Translations under genes and position numbers: made by a program
The notes under the pieces: model-generated
The model's database searches: none
What the model was told of the DNA's origin: nothing
The model's input: the letters and a program-made list of their open reading frames with translations, nothing else
From: Bacteroidales bacterium UBA5382
Lineage (GTDB): Bacteria > Bacteroidota > Bacteroidia > Bacteroidales > Dysgonomonadaceae
Assembly (NCBI GenBank): GCA_002409745.1
Contig: DHOU01000009.1
Coordinates: forward strand, 10,752-74,751
Length of the DNA: 64,000 bases
Direction: 5' to 3'
Shown: piece after piece, positions 42,613 through 50,509 of the stretch
Numbering within the stretch: the first letter of the stretch is position 1
Layout: each line of letters starts with the position of its first letter

Positions 42613-43638
42613 ATGAAAAAAATAAGTTTATGGATACTATTCGCAACAATACTGTTTGCTTCCTGCGAAAAAGAACAAGATATGTTTAAATTGCTGCCGG
42701 CGGATCAAGCCAAAAAGCCTGTACTGGCAGCTCATAATGCAATTGCCATTACGGAGAGTAATATGGCTGAAACAACTGTCTTCAAATGGGAAAAGGCAGA
42801 TTTCGGAGTACCAACGGCAACTGAGTATACGCTTTACGTAAAGATAGGAGACGGAAAGGCAAGTAACGTTGCCTCTGCTTTTGGAGATTCCTTGAGTATC
42901 GAATTAGAAAAATTGAATAAAACCCTTATCAACGCCGGTGCAGAAGCCAATAAGGCTACGGATGCTCAATTCTTCTTAGAAGCGGTCTATAAGGATTATA
43001 AAGTGAGCTCTGATGCAATTACGGCAAATGTGACAACCTTTAAACCACTCTTCCCGGATAATGTATATATGATCGGACAAGAATTCGGTAGTTGGGATTG
43101 GGGGTCAGCCAATGTTGTCGAGATGATACCGGTAAATGGAAATGACGGTAAATTCTGGGCAGTACGTTATTTTGCAGATGCGAATAATGGGTTTAAATGG
43201 AATACGACTAAAGCGTGGGGAGGGGATTTCTTCTCCTTGGGCAAGGATGTAGGATTTACGACAAAAGACGGCAACGCTTTTGTAGCCTCGGCCGGATTTT
43301 ATATCGTTGTTGTAGATTATACAACAAGTACCATAACCCTTGAACCTGCTCAGGTATATGGTATGGGCGATTGCTTCGGCGGTTGGAATACTGCCCAATA
43401 TCCTTTTACGCCCCAGGGCAATGTTATGAAAATTACCACGACTAACGACGGAGAATTAAGAATGTATGCAAATGCCGCTGCTGCAGGCGTAGGTGGTGAC
43501 TGGTGGCGTATGGAATTTATTATTCTGGGCGGCAAAATTGCTTATCGCGGAAACGGCGGCGATCAAACCCGAGTAGAAGTTAAGGCCGGAAAAGTTGTCA
43601 CGCTTGACTTTAACAATGGGACAGGAACAATTGAATAA
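42613..43638 (+). CDS. susE: SusE/SusF-family starch-binding lipoprotein
   Basis: A 341-residue lipoprotein (FASC, Cys18). The N-terminal SusE domain (about 25-145) is Ig-like. Two C-terminal starch-binding modules follow (VYMIGQEFGSWDWGSANVVEM near residue 152 and VYGMGDCFGGWN near 247), with Trp residues suited to bind glucan. SusE is shorter than SusF, and no susF gene follows in this window. Confidence 0.88.
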   Translation: MKKISLWILFATILFASCEKEQDMFKLLPADQAKKPVLAAHNAIAITESNMAETTVFKWEKADFGVPTATEYTLYVKIGDGKASNVASAFGDSLSIELEKLNKTLINAGAEANKATDAQFFLEAVYKDYKVSSDAITANVTTFKPLFPDNVYMIGQEFGSWDWGSANVVEMIPVNGNDGKFWAVRYFADANNGFKWNTTKAWGGDFFSLGKDVGFTTKDGNAFVASAGFYIVVVDYTTSTITLEPAQVYGMGDCFGGWNTAQYPFTPQGNVMKITTTNDGELRMYANAAAAGVGGDWWRMEFIILGGKIAYRGNGGDQTRVEVKAGKVVTLDFNNGTGTIE

Positions 43639-43654
43639 AATATAGTGTATTATC

Positions 43655-43688
43655 GGAAAAGCACGGCAACTCCTTGTCGTGCTTTTTC
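43655..43688 (+). terminator. Intrinsic terminator inside the starch locus
   Basis: AAAAGCACGGCAA (43657-43669) pairs with TTGTCGTGCTTTT (43674-43686) through 13 pairs including one G-T, with loop CTCC and a run of five T. It lies 17 bases past the susE-like stop and before the GH13 gene, so it separates binding proteins from enzymes or attenuates between them. Confidence 0.8.
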
Positions 43689-43728
43689 AACTTTGCTTTT
43701 TCGCATACTATTAATGAACAGAAAAACA

Positions 43729-45624
43729 ATGAAAAAAACGCTTTTACTTATTATTATATCAATCTATGCATGCCTTCTCCGAGGCGGAGACATGGAGATG
43801 ATGCAATTTATCGGGCAAGATGGTCCTTCAAATTCGAGCATCAAAGCAGAAACAGCACATATCGAGCCGGCGTTCTGGTGGAGCGGCATGGAGGAGACGG
43901 AATTGCAATTGATGGTGTCCCGTAAAGATATCGCCGGTTACACACCGTCGGTGTCATCAAAAGATGTCGTTATCAAAGAAACGGTGCGGTTGTCAAGCCC
44001 GAACTATCTGGTTATTTATCTGGATATCGCAAACAGCCGGCCGGAGACGTTCGAGTTGTCTTTTACTAAAGGGGAGCAGAAGATTACCATCCCTTACGAA
44101 CTCAAGGCGCGCGACCCGAAGCGGAAGCAAATAAAAGGCTTCGATTCGTCGGATGTATTGTATTTGATCATGCCCGACCGGTTTGCCAACGGCGATCCGT
44201 CGAACGATCACATTCCGATGCGCATGCCTTACAAAGTGGACCGGAAAGATCCGAACGCACGGCATGGCGGCGACCTGAAAGGCATCTCCGACCGGCTCGG
44301 TTATCTCGACGATCTGGGCGTGACGGCTATCTGGCTGAATCCGGTGCTGGAAAACGACATGGAAGGCGGCTCGTATCACGGTTACGCTACCACCGATTAT
44401 TACCGTGTGGATCCTCGCTTCGGAAGCAACGAAGAATATGCCGGATTGATCGCCGACGCGCATTCCAAAGGGATGAAAGTGGTGATGGATATGATCTTCA
44501 ACCATTGCGGAAGCGATCATCCTTGGATGAAGGATGTACCCTCGAAAGATTGGTTCAACAACCTCGACGAATATGTGCAAACGTCGCACATGAAAGAGGT
44601 TTATTTCGATAATTATGCGTCGGAATACGACCGGAAAGCATTTACGGATGGCTGGTTCGTACCTACTATGCCCGATTTGAATCAACGCAACCGCCACGTG
44701 GCTAAATATCTTATCCAAAACAGCATCTGGTGGATCGAATATTCGGGTGTGGACGGCATCCGCCAGGATACGTACCCGTACGCCGATTACGATAGGATGA
44801 TCGACTGGTGCAACGCTATCGAAAAGGAATATCCCGACTATAACATCGTGGGCGAAGCATGGCTGAATAATGCTATCGGAACGGCTTTCTGGCAAAAACA
44901 CAGCAAACTCAACAGCGGAAAGGATACGCAGCTCAAAACAGTCATGGACTTCCGCTTTATGGGACTATCCCATTCGGCCTTCTCCGAAGAGACCGGCGAA
45001 TGGAACGGCGGGTTGCATGGCATTTACGACCACATGACCTACGATTTCATCTATCCGGATATTTACCACGTACTGCGCTTCCTCGACAATCACGATACCG
45101 ACCGCTTCCTGAAGGAACTGCCGTCGGATTTATCGGGTTGGAAGCAGGGCATCACGTTTCTGCTGACCATGCCGGGAATTCCGCAATTGTATTATGGTAC
45201 GGAATTGCTTATGCACGGGACAAAACAGAGAAGCGACGGAGATATCCGTCTGGATGTTCCGGGAGGATGGCCGGGCGACAAGCAGGATCAATTCACGGCA
45301 AACGGACGCAGCGCCTTGCAAAACGAAGCGTTCGGTTTTTTGCAAAAGCTATTGAAATGGCGAAAAGGGAATGCCGTGCTCGCTCAGGGTAAGATGAAGC
45401 ATTATGTCTTGCAAAAAGGCGTCTATGTGTATGAACGGTATCTGAATGACCAATCGGTATGGATATTGATGAACGGGAATTCAAAAGAAACCCAAATCGA
45501 TCTTGCCCGCTATGCCGAAAGCATTCGCGGAAGACAAACGGCAAAAGATATTCTTTCGGGAAAACAAGTGTCTTTGGGAGACAAACTGACGTTATCGCCC
45601 AAGCAAATTTATATATTGGAATAA
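43729..45624 (+). CDS. Neopullulanase/cyclomaltodextrinase-like GH13 (SusA-like)
   Basis: A 631-residue GH13 enzyme, probably periplasmic. The start MKKTLLLIIISIYA at 43729 gives the best signal peptide; the in-frame ATG at 43714 is five residues longer. An N-terminal beta-sandwich (about 25-130, GMEETELQLMV) precedes the (beta/alpha)8 barrel: VVMDMIFNH (region I), GIRQDTYPYAD (nucleophile Asp), VGEAWL (acid Glu), FLDNHDTDRF (third Asp). Layout and length resemble SusA, which cleaves pullulan and maltodextrins imported by SusCD. Confidence 0.88.
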   Translation: MKKTLLLIIISIYACLLRGGDMEMMQFIGQDGPSNSSIKAETAHIEPAFWWSGMEETELQLMVSRKDIAGYTPSVSSKDVVIKETVRLSSPNYLVIYLDIANSRPETFELSFTKGEQKITIPYELKARDPKRKQIKGFDSSDVLYLIMPDRFANGDPSNDHIPMRMPYKVDRKDPNARHGGDLKGISDRLGYLDDLGVTAIWLNPVLENDMEGGSYHGYATTDYYRVDPRFGSNEEYAGLIADAHSKGMKVVMDMIFNHCGSDHPWMKDVPSKDWFNNLDEYVQTSHMKEVYFDNYASEYDRKAFTDGWFVPTMPDLNQRNRHVAKYLIQNSIWWIEYSGVDGIRQDTYPYADYDRMIDWCNAIEKEYPDYNIVGEAWLNNAIGTAFWQKHSKLNSGKDTQLKTVMDFRFMGLSHSAFSEETGEWNGGLHGIYDHMTYDFIYPDIYHVLRFLDNHDTDRFLKELPSDLSGWKQGITFLLTMPGIPQLYYGTELLMHGTKQRSDGDIRLDVPGGWPGDKQDQFTANGRSALQNEAFGFLQKLLKWRKGNAVLAQGKMKHYVLQKGVYVYERYLNDQSVWILMNGNSKETQIDLARYAESIRGRQTAKDILSGKQVSLGDKLTLSPKQIYILE

Positions 45625-45653
45625 CAAGGCATTCCGGCACCGCAAGGCGAAAG

Positions 45654-45820
45654 AATGTATGCAACTCAGCCGAAAACATTTAGATATTTTGTGGGGACCC
45701 GTCGTTCTCGATGAGCGTAAAAAGAGGAGCTGTTTGAGCGAAGCGAGTTCTACTCTTTTAGCGAACGAGAACGATACCGGGTCATAAAATATCGGTAGTC
45801 GAGGCTGAGTTGCATACATT
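45654..45820. repeat. 167-bp imperfect palindrome with 18-bp perfect terminal inverted repeats
   Basis: The ends (45654-45671 and 45803-45820, starting AATGTATGCAACTC) are exact inverted repeats. Inside, pairs continue: GATATTTT with AAAATATC (45683/45786), GACCCG with CGGGTC (45696/45778), CGTTCTCG with CGAGAACG (45703/45766) and AAAAGAG with CTCTTTT (45720/45753). The apex is TTTGAGCGAAGCGAG. As RNA the whole element folds into one long stem. It could be a MITE-like element or a structured spacer between the two amylase genes. Confidence 0.85.
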
Positions 45821-45865
45821 TCCCCTGATTTCCGAAAAGGGTGCCTCCATTAAAACAAACTAAAA

Positions 45866-48232
45866 ATGAAAAATAAACTATCCATACTTATCCCATTCTT
45901 TCTGCTGGCTGTTGCGTGTGCCGAAGATCCCGCACCGAACATCCAACCGGAACAGGCTTCGATAGTAATCGAAAATGATGTACGTTATACATCCACTCTA
46001 CCCGATGCCGATCAGAGTCTCACCATTCAATTTAAAGCGACTTCGACGTCCCCTCTTTATGGATATGAAGGCGACTTGTATTTACATGCGGGAGTAATAT
46101 CGGAAGGTACTTGGCGTTATGTTCCCGCGAAATGGGAGACGAATGTACCGAAATGCAAAATGACGCAGACCGGTGCGAATGTCTGGACGATCACCCTCTC
46201 TCCCTCCATCCGCCAATGGTTCGCTTCGGGAGAAACGCCGGTCAAGAAACTCGGTGTGGTTATCCGCAGTGCCGACAGAACAAGGAAAGGTGTCGAAAAA
46301 GATTTAGTCATCAATGTGACCGATTCGAAATACCACGCTTTCCAGCCGGCAGCTATCGTCCGGAAACCGCTTCCGGCTAATATGCAGTACGGTATCAATA
46401 TCGTCGATGACCATACGGTCACGCTGGTGTTGTATGACAGGGACAAAAACGGCAGTCACAAAGATTTTGCCCATGTGATCGGTGACTTTAACGGCTGGGA
46501 ACTGACCAACGACGAACAATCGCAGATGTTTCGCGACGATGCGGCCGGTTGCTGGTGGATCACGCTCACCGGCCTCGATGCAGACAAGGAATATGCCTTT
46601 CAATATTATGTGGGAATGAAAGATGGCGACCCGACTCGCCTCGGTGATGCCTACTGCCGCAAAATTTTGGATCCGGACAATGATGAAAAGATAGCCTCAT
46701 CTACTTATCCTGATAATAAGAAATATCCGGCGGAAACCTTCGGCATCGCTTCGGTATTTAAAATACAGCCGGAGGTCTATACTTGGAAAGTAACGGACTT
46801 CAACGCGCCCGATGCATCGGAACTCGTGATCTATGAAATGCTGTTCCGCGACTTTACGTCAACCGGAGATATCAACGGGGCGATGGAGAAGCTCGATTAC
46901 CTGCAATCGCTGGGGGTAAACGCCATCGAATTGATGCCGGTGCAGGAGTTCGACGGCAACGACAGTTGGGGCTATAATCCGTGTTTCTATTTCGCCATGG
47001 ATAAGGCTTACGGGACCGACAGGATGTATAAGGAGTTTATCGACGCTTGCCACGAACGCGGCATGGCGGTGATCTTCGATGTCGTGTACAATCACGCCAC
47101 CGGCGCAAATCCCTTCGCCAAACTCTATTGGAATGCGTCGGCGAACAAAACCGCGGCGAACAATCCGTGGTTCAATGTGGATGCCCCCCACCCTTACAGC
47201 GTATTTCATGATTTCAATCACGAATCGTCGTTGGTGCGCGACTTTGTGAAACGCAACCTGCAATTCCTGTTGGAAGAATACAATATCGACGGCTTCCGCT
47301 TCGACCTGACCAAAGGGTTTACTCAAAATAGGAATGGAAATGCAACCAATGATAATGGCAACTATGATGCCTCGCGCGTGGCGATTCTCAAAGATTATAA
47401 CGCCGCAATCAAAACGGCGAAAGCGGATGCGTATGTCATCCTCGAACATTTCTGTGACAACCAAGAGGAGACCGAACTCGGCAACGCCGGCATGATGCTT
47501 TGGCGGAACCTGAACAATGCATACTGTCAGTCGGGCATGGGATATAAAGAAAATTCGGATTTCTCAAACCTCTATTACACGACCTCTTCGCGTCCGGCTA
47601 ACAGCCTTGTAGGATATATGGAAAGCCACGATGAAGAACGGGTGTCGTATAAACAGACACAGTGGGGAGTAGGAACGATAAAAACCGATCTTGCCACACG
47701 GATGGATCAGTTGAAAGCGAATGCGGCGTTCTTCTTTACCGTTCCCGGCCCGAAGATGATTTGGCAGTTCGGCGAGTTGGGATATGATTTTTCCATAAAA
47801 AGCGATTCCGAAGGAATCGTACACGATTACAATAAAGATGATTATAGAACTGCGAGAAAGCCCGTCAAGTGGGAATACGCCGAGGTTCCCCAACGCAAAG
47901 AATTGTATGAAACGTACGCGACACTTATCGGCCTGCGCCGGTCGCACAGCGAATTATTCAACTCAACGTCTACACTCGATTGGAAAGTATCGGAGAATGA
48001 TTGGGAGAACGGACGCTTCCTTACGCTCTCTTCACTCGGTAACGCCAAACAGATAGTCGTTGTAGGGAATCTCACGAACACAGCGATGAAAGTCGAAACG
48101 GCTTTTCCGAAAACCGGTACGTGGTACAACTACCGGATACCATCGGAGACACTTACCGTTACATCCTCTACGGCATCGCTTACCGTGCCGGCGAATGATT
48201 TTCTTATTTACACCTCTTTCTCGAAAGAGTGA
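45866..48232 (+). CDS. Surface lipoprotein alpha-amylase family enzyme (GH13)
   Basis: A 788-residue lipoprotein (AVAC, Cys18), so likely on the cell surface like SusG. The N-terminal 250 residues hold beta-sandwich domains, including a CBM48-like unit (DFAHVIGDFNGWELT ... CWWITL). The catalytic barrel follows: VIFDVVYNHATG (region I), GFRFDLTKGF (nucleophile Asp), YVILEHF (acid Glu), YMESHDEERVS (third Asp), then a C-terminal beta domain. It resembles Bacteroidota debranching or maltogenic GH13s; exact specificity cannot be read from sequence alone. Confidence 0.85.
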   Translation: MKNKLSILIPFFLLAVACAEDPAPNIQPEQASIVIENDVRYTSTLPDADQSLTIQFKATSTSPLYGYEGDLYLHAGVISEGTWRYVPAKWETNVPKCKMTQTGANVWTITLSPSIRQWFASGETPVKKLGVVIRSADRTRKGVEKDLVINVTDSKYHAFQPAAIVRKPLPANMQYGINIVDDHTVTLVLYDRDKNGSHKDFAHVIGDFNGWELTNDEQSQMFRDDAAGCWWITLTGLDADKEYAFQYYVGMKDGDPTRLGDAYCRKILDPDNDEKIASSTYPDNKKYPAETFGIASVFKIQPEVYTWKVTDFNAPDASELVIYEMLFRDFTSTGDINGAMEKLDYLQSLGVNAIELMPVQEFDGNDSWGYNPCFYFAMDKAYGTDRMYKEFIDACHERGMAVIFDVVYNHATGANPFAKLYWNASANKTAANNPWFNVDAPHPYSVFHDFNHESSLVRDFVKRNLQFLLEEYNIDGFRFDLTKGFTQNRNGNATNDNGNYDASRVAILKDYNAAIKTAKADAYVILEHFCDNQEETELGNAGMMLWRNLNNAYCQSGMGYKENSDFSNLYYTTSSRPANSLVGYMESHDEERVSYKQTQWGVGTIKTDLATRMDQLKANAAFFFTVPGPKMIWQFGELGYDFSIKSDSEGIVHDYNKDDYRTARKPVKWEYAEVPQRKELYETYATLIGLRRSHSELFNSTSTLDWKVSENDWENGRFLTLSSLGNAKQIVVVGNLTNTAMKVETAFPKTGTWYNYRIPSETLTVTSSTASLTVPANDFLIYTSFSKE

Positions 48233-48244
48233 ATAAATAAACGC

Positions 48245-48288
48245 AAAAAGGCTGTCTCAAACCCCAAAATAGAGACAGCTTTTTTTAT
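48245..48288 (+). terminator. Intrinsic terminator of the starch locus
   Basis: GCTGTCTC (48251-48258) pairs with GAGACAGC (48272-48279), flanked by an A run and followed by seven T. It lies 13 bases after the last GH13 stop. Confidence 0.88.
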
Positions 48289-48318
48289 AGGTATCATATT
48301 CTACCTCCGAATCCGACG

Positions 48319-48591
48319 TTGGACGTCCGCCTTCAGAGGTTCAATACCGGACTTAAGAAGTTCGACGCCGGACTACGGAAGTTCAAAATCGGGCTTCCGA
48401 TGCCCAAAATCCGCCTTCGGAGGTTCGACACCGACCTTCCGATCTTCAATACCGGACTTCGAAAGTTCGACGCCGGGCTTCCGATCTTCAAAATCGGGCT
48501 TCCGATGCCCAAAATACGCCTTCGGAGGTCCAACACCGAGCTTCCGATCTTCAATACCGGGCTTCGGAAGTTCGACGCCAGGCTTCGGAAG
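48319..48591. repeat. Thirteen-copy 21-bp tandem repeat with five-unit superstructure
   Basis: Thirteen 21-bp units, most starting TTCRANRCCGGNCTTC. Five unit types recur in fixed order (start words TTCAATACC, TTCGACGCC, TTCAAAATC, CCCAAAAT, TTCGACACC), so a 105-bp block is repeated about 2.4 times. It is open on both strands (FDAGLRK-type heptapeptides on plus). It sits between the sus terminator and the trxB stop and is not called as a gene. Confidence 0.88.
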
Positions 48592-48627
48592 CAGGCGCTC
48601 AAACCTTTTAGGTAGGAATGGATCGTA

Positions 48628-49569
48628 TCAGAGGCCTTTTTCAGAAAGATACCTTTCGGCGTCGATGGCCGCGCGACAACCGGTTCCAGCCGCTGTTACC
48701 GCCTGACGATAAAGCGAGTCGGCCACATCTCCCGCCGCGAAGATCCCTTCGATATTTGTTTTGGTAGTAGGATGCTGCGTTTTGATATATCCAGCGTTAT
48801 CCAACTCGATATAATCTTTAAAAACACCCGTATTGGGCGTATGGCCAATGGCTAAAAAGAATCCGTCGATGGCAATATCCACCTTTTCTTCATCCGGCTC
48901 CCCCATTCGCTTTACCAAATGAGCCCCTTCCACGCCGTTATCTCCGAAAAGGCCGAGGGTATTATGTTCGAAAAGGATTTCGATCTTCGGATTATTCATC
49001 ACCCGCTCCTGCATAATCTTTGAAGCGCGCAAAAAAGGTTTACGAACAATCATATACACTTTTTCGGCCAATCCCGCCAAATAAGCAGCCTCTTCGCAAG
49101 CCGTGTCTCCGCCGCCTACCACCGCGACTTTTTTCTTACGATAGAAAAAGCCATCGCATGTAGCGCAAGCCGACACTCCTTGTCCGGCATAGTTGGTTTC
49201 ATCGGGAATACCTAAATATTTGGCCGTAGCTCCGGTAGATATAATAACCGTATCGGCTTCTACCGGGCTCTCGTCATCGACCGTCACTTTAAACGGCCGC
49301 GACGAGAAATCAACCGACGTCACTCTACCGGGAAATATTTCCGCTCCGTATTTTTGAGCTTGCTTTTTTAAATCCGCCATTAATTGAGCACCCGTCACGC
49401 CCTCGGGATATCCCGGAAAGTTCTCGACTTCAGTCGTGGTTGTCAACTGACCTCCGGGTTGTAATCCTTCGAATAAAACGGGCTCCAGATTCGCACGCGA
49501 AGCATAGATAGCCGCCGTGTATCCGGCAGGCCCCGAACCGATAATCAAACAACGTACTTTATTTCTCAT
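48628..49569 (-). CDS. trxB: Thioredoxin-disulfide reductase
   Basis: NADPH-dependent flavoenzyme that keeps thioredoxin reduced. 313 residues with the FAD motif GSGPAGYTAAIYA (about 12-24), redox-active CATC (about 136-139), NADPH motif VVGGGDTACEEA and C-terminal FAAGDV. It heads away from ftsK-lolA in the same direction and has its own promoter. Confidence 0.96.
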   Translation of the reverse strand: MRNKVRCLIIGSGPAGYTAAIYASRANLEPVLFEGLQPGGQLTTTTEVENFPGYPEGVTGAQLMADLKKQAQKYGAEIFPGRVTSVDFSSRPFKVTVDDESPVEADTVIISTGATAKYLGIPDETNYAGQGVSACATCDGFFYRKKKVAVVGGGDTACEEAAYLAGLAEKVYMIVRKPFLRASKIMQERVMNNPKIEILFEHNTLGLFGDNGVEGAHLVKRMGEPDEEKVDIAIDGFFLAIGHTPNTGVFKDYIELDNAGYIKTQHPTTKTNIEGIFAAGDVADSLYRQAVTAAGTGCRAAIDAERYLSEKGL

Positions 49570-49589
49570 TATGTCTATTTTTTAATAGC

Positions 49590-49620
49590 CAAAGGTACGA
49601 ATATTCCGTTATATTAAAAA
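49590..49620 (-). promoter_or_regulatory. Promoter of trxB
   Basis: On the minus strand TTTT (49620-49617), 19 bases, then TACCTTTG (49597-49590), a full -7 match, 21 bases before the start codon. Confidence 0.6.
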
Positions 49621-49661
49621 CGGATATTACCTTTATCTATGATATGTAAACGGAAACGATG

Positions 49662-50306
49662 CTACCGTAAATCAACTATTTCCACTCCTTTATGGGCGGC
49701 TTTATCAAAAATGAAGTCTTGATCGGCAAAACGGTAATTCGCATTATAACGTTCGATATCGATTTTGTTCTTCATACCGTTTCTCATAACGAGTATTACT
49801 TGTAAAATCGAATTACTTTGCTTGTCAATAGCGACGGCAATAGAAGTAAAATCGCCTTTTTTATCCGTCGCTTCCATATCGATTACATAAGCCGGCCGGC
49901 CGTTCACCGTTTTGGATACCGGCGCTTTAAAGGCATATCCTTTTTTATAAAGGCTCAATAAGGCCAACGGGCTGACGGTCGCCAGTTCATCACCGGAAGG
50001 TTGCGACACATAGACTTCTTTGGCATCTTTCGATAGTACCCATTGAGTGATTCCATCGTACCAAATATCGGCTGTATTCGTCTCGATCTTAAATTTATTC
50101 CCTTTTGCCATCGCTTCTCCTGTTTCGGAAGATTGTCCTCTTCCCTTGGCATCTTGTACAGCCAAAGAAAAAGACAGTTTGACGCCATCCGATGCCGAAT
50201 AAGCGGCATACGCCCTATCCAATATCACTTTCGATTCATTCGAGGATTGTGCCGCAGCAATCAAAACGACCATCAATGCAACGAAGGTAAATATATATTT
50301 TTTCAT
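49662..50306 (-). CDS. LolA-like outer-membrane lipoprotein carrier
   Basis: A 214-residue periplasmic protein. After a signal peptide (about 19 residues, ends AAA) comes the LolA/LppX fold: half-barrel strands (KLSFSLAVQD, GNKFKIETNTADIWYDGITQWVL, EVYVSQPSGDEL) and SPLALLSLYKKGYAFK. It would carry lipoproteins from the inner to the outer membrane. The ftsK-lolA-trxB order is common in Bacteroidales. Confidence 0.85.
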   Translation of the reverse strand: MKKYIFTFVALMVVLIAAAQSSNESKVILDRAYAAYSASDGVKLSFSLAVQDAKGRGQSSETGEAMAKGNKFKIETNTADIWYDGITQWVLSKDAKEVYVSQPSGDELATVSPLALLSLYKKGYAFKAPVSKTVNGRPAYVIDMEATDKKGDFTSIAVAIDKQSNSILQVILVMRNGMKNKIDIERYNANYRFADQDFIFDKAAHKGVEIVDLR

Positions 50307-50390
50307 CTTCTTTCTGTTTTTATAAAAATCATTTCCCTTACGACCTTTAAAACTCTTTTTAGTTTATTCCTAACTTACCCTAACCCCTCT

Positions 50391-50488
50391 CCCTGCGGGC
50401 ACTCCTTATACTAAAGGAAGAGTAATGGGACTTGGCTTCCGCAACTGTCCCCTTAAAATAAGAGGACGAGGGCGATAGCCCGGAGGGG
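50391..50488. repeat. Palindromic G/C-rich repeat between ftsK and lolA
   Basis: Two modules, CCCCTCTCCCTGCGGGCACTCC with CTAAAGGAAGAG on the left and GTCCCCTTAAAATAAGAGGAC with CCCGGAGGGG on the right. The composition and two-module plan match 22431-22560. It fills most of the 200-base spacer. Confidence 0.6.
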
Positions 50489-50509
50489 ATCATACCGCTC
50501 TTTAACGGC

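Noticed and set aside
43993..44901. 302-codon antisense frame in the neopullulanase gene
   Set aside because: The plus strand carries all GH13 catalytic motifs; the antisense frame is a codon-usage shadow. Similar long shadows in the second GH13, uvrA, ftsK and EF-G genes were rejected for the same reason.
45654..45820. Integron attC site
   Set aside because: The palindrome lacks the conserved GTT/AAC core ends and no integrase is nearby.
26582..48591. CRISPR array
   Set aside because: The repeats are contiguous with no unique spacers, and no cas genes are present.
48319..48615. 98-codon frame over the second 21-bp array
   Set aside because: Open on both strands by the same logic, no signal or domain, begins right after a terminator.
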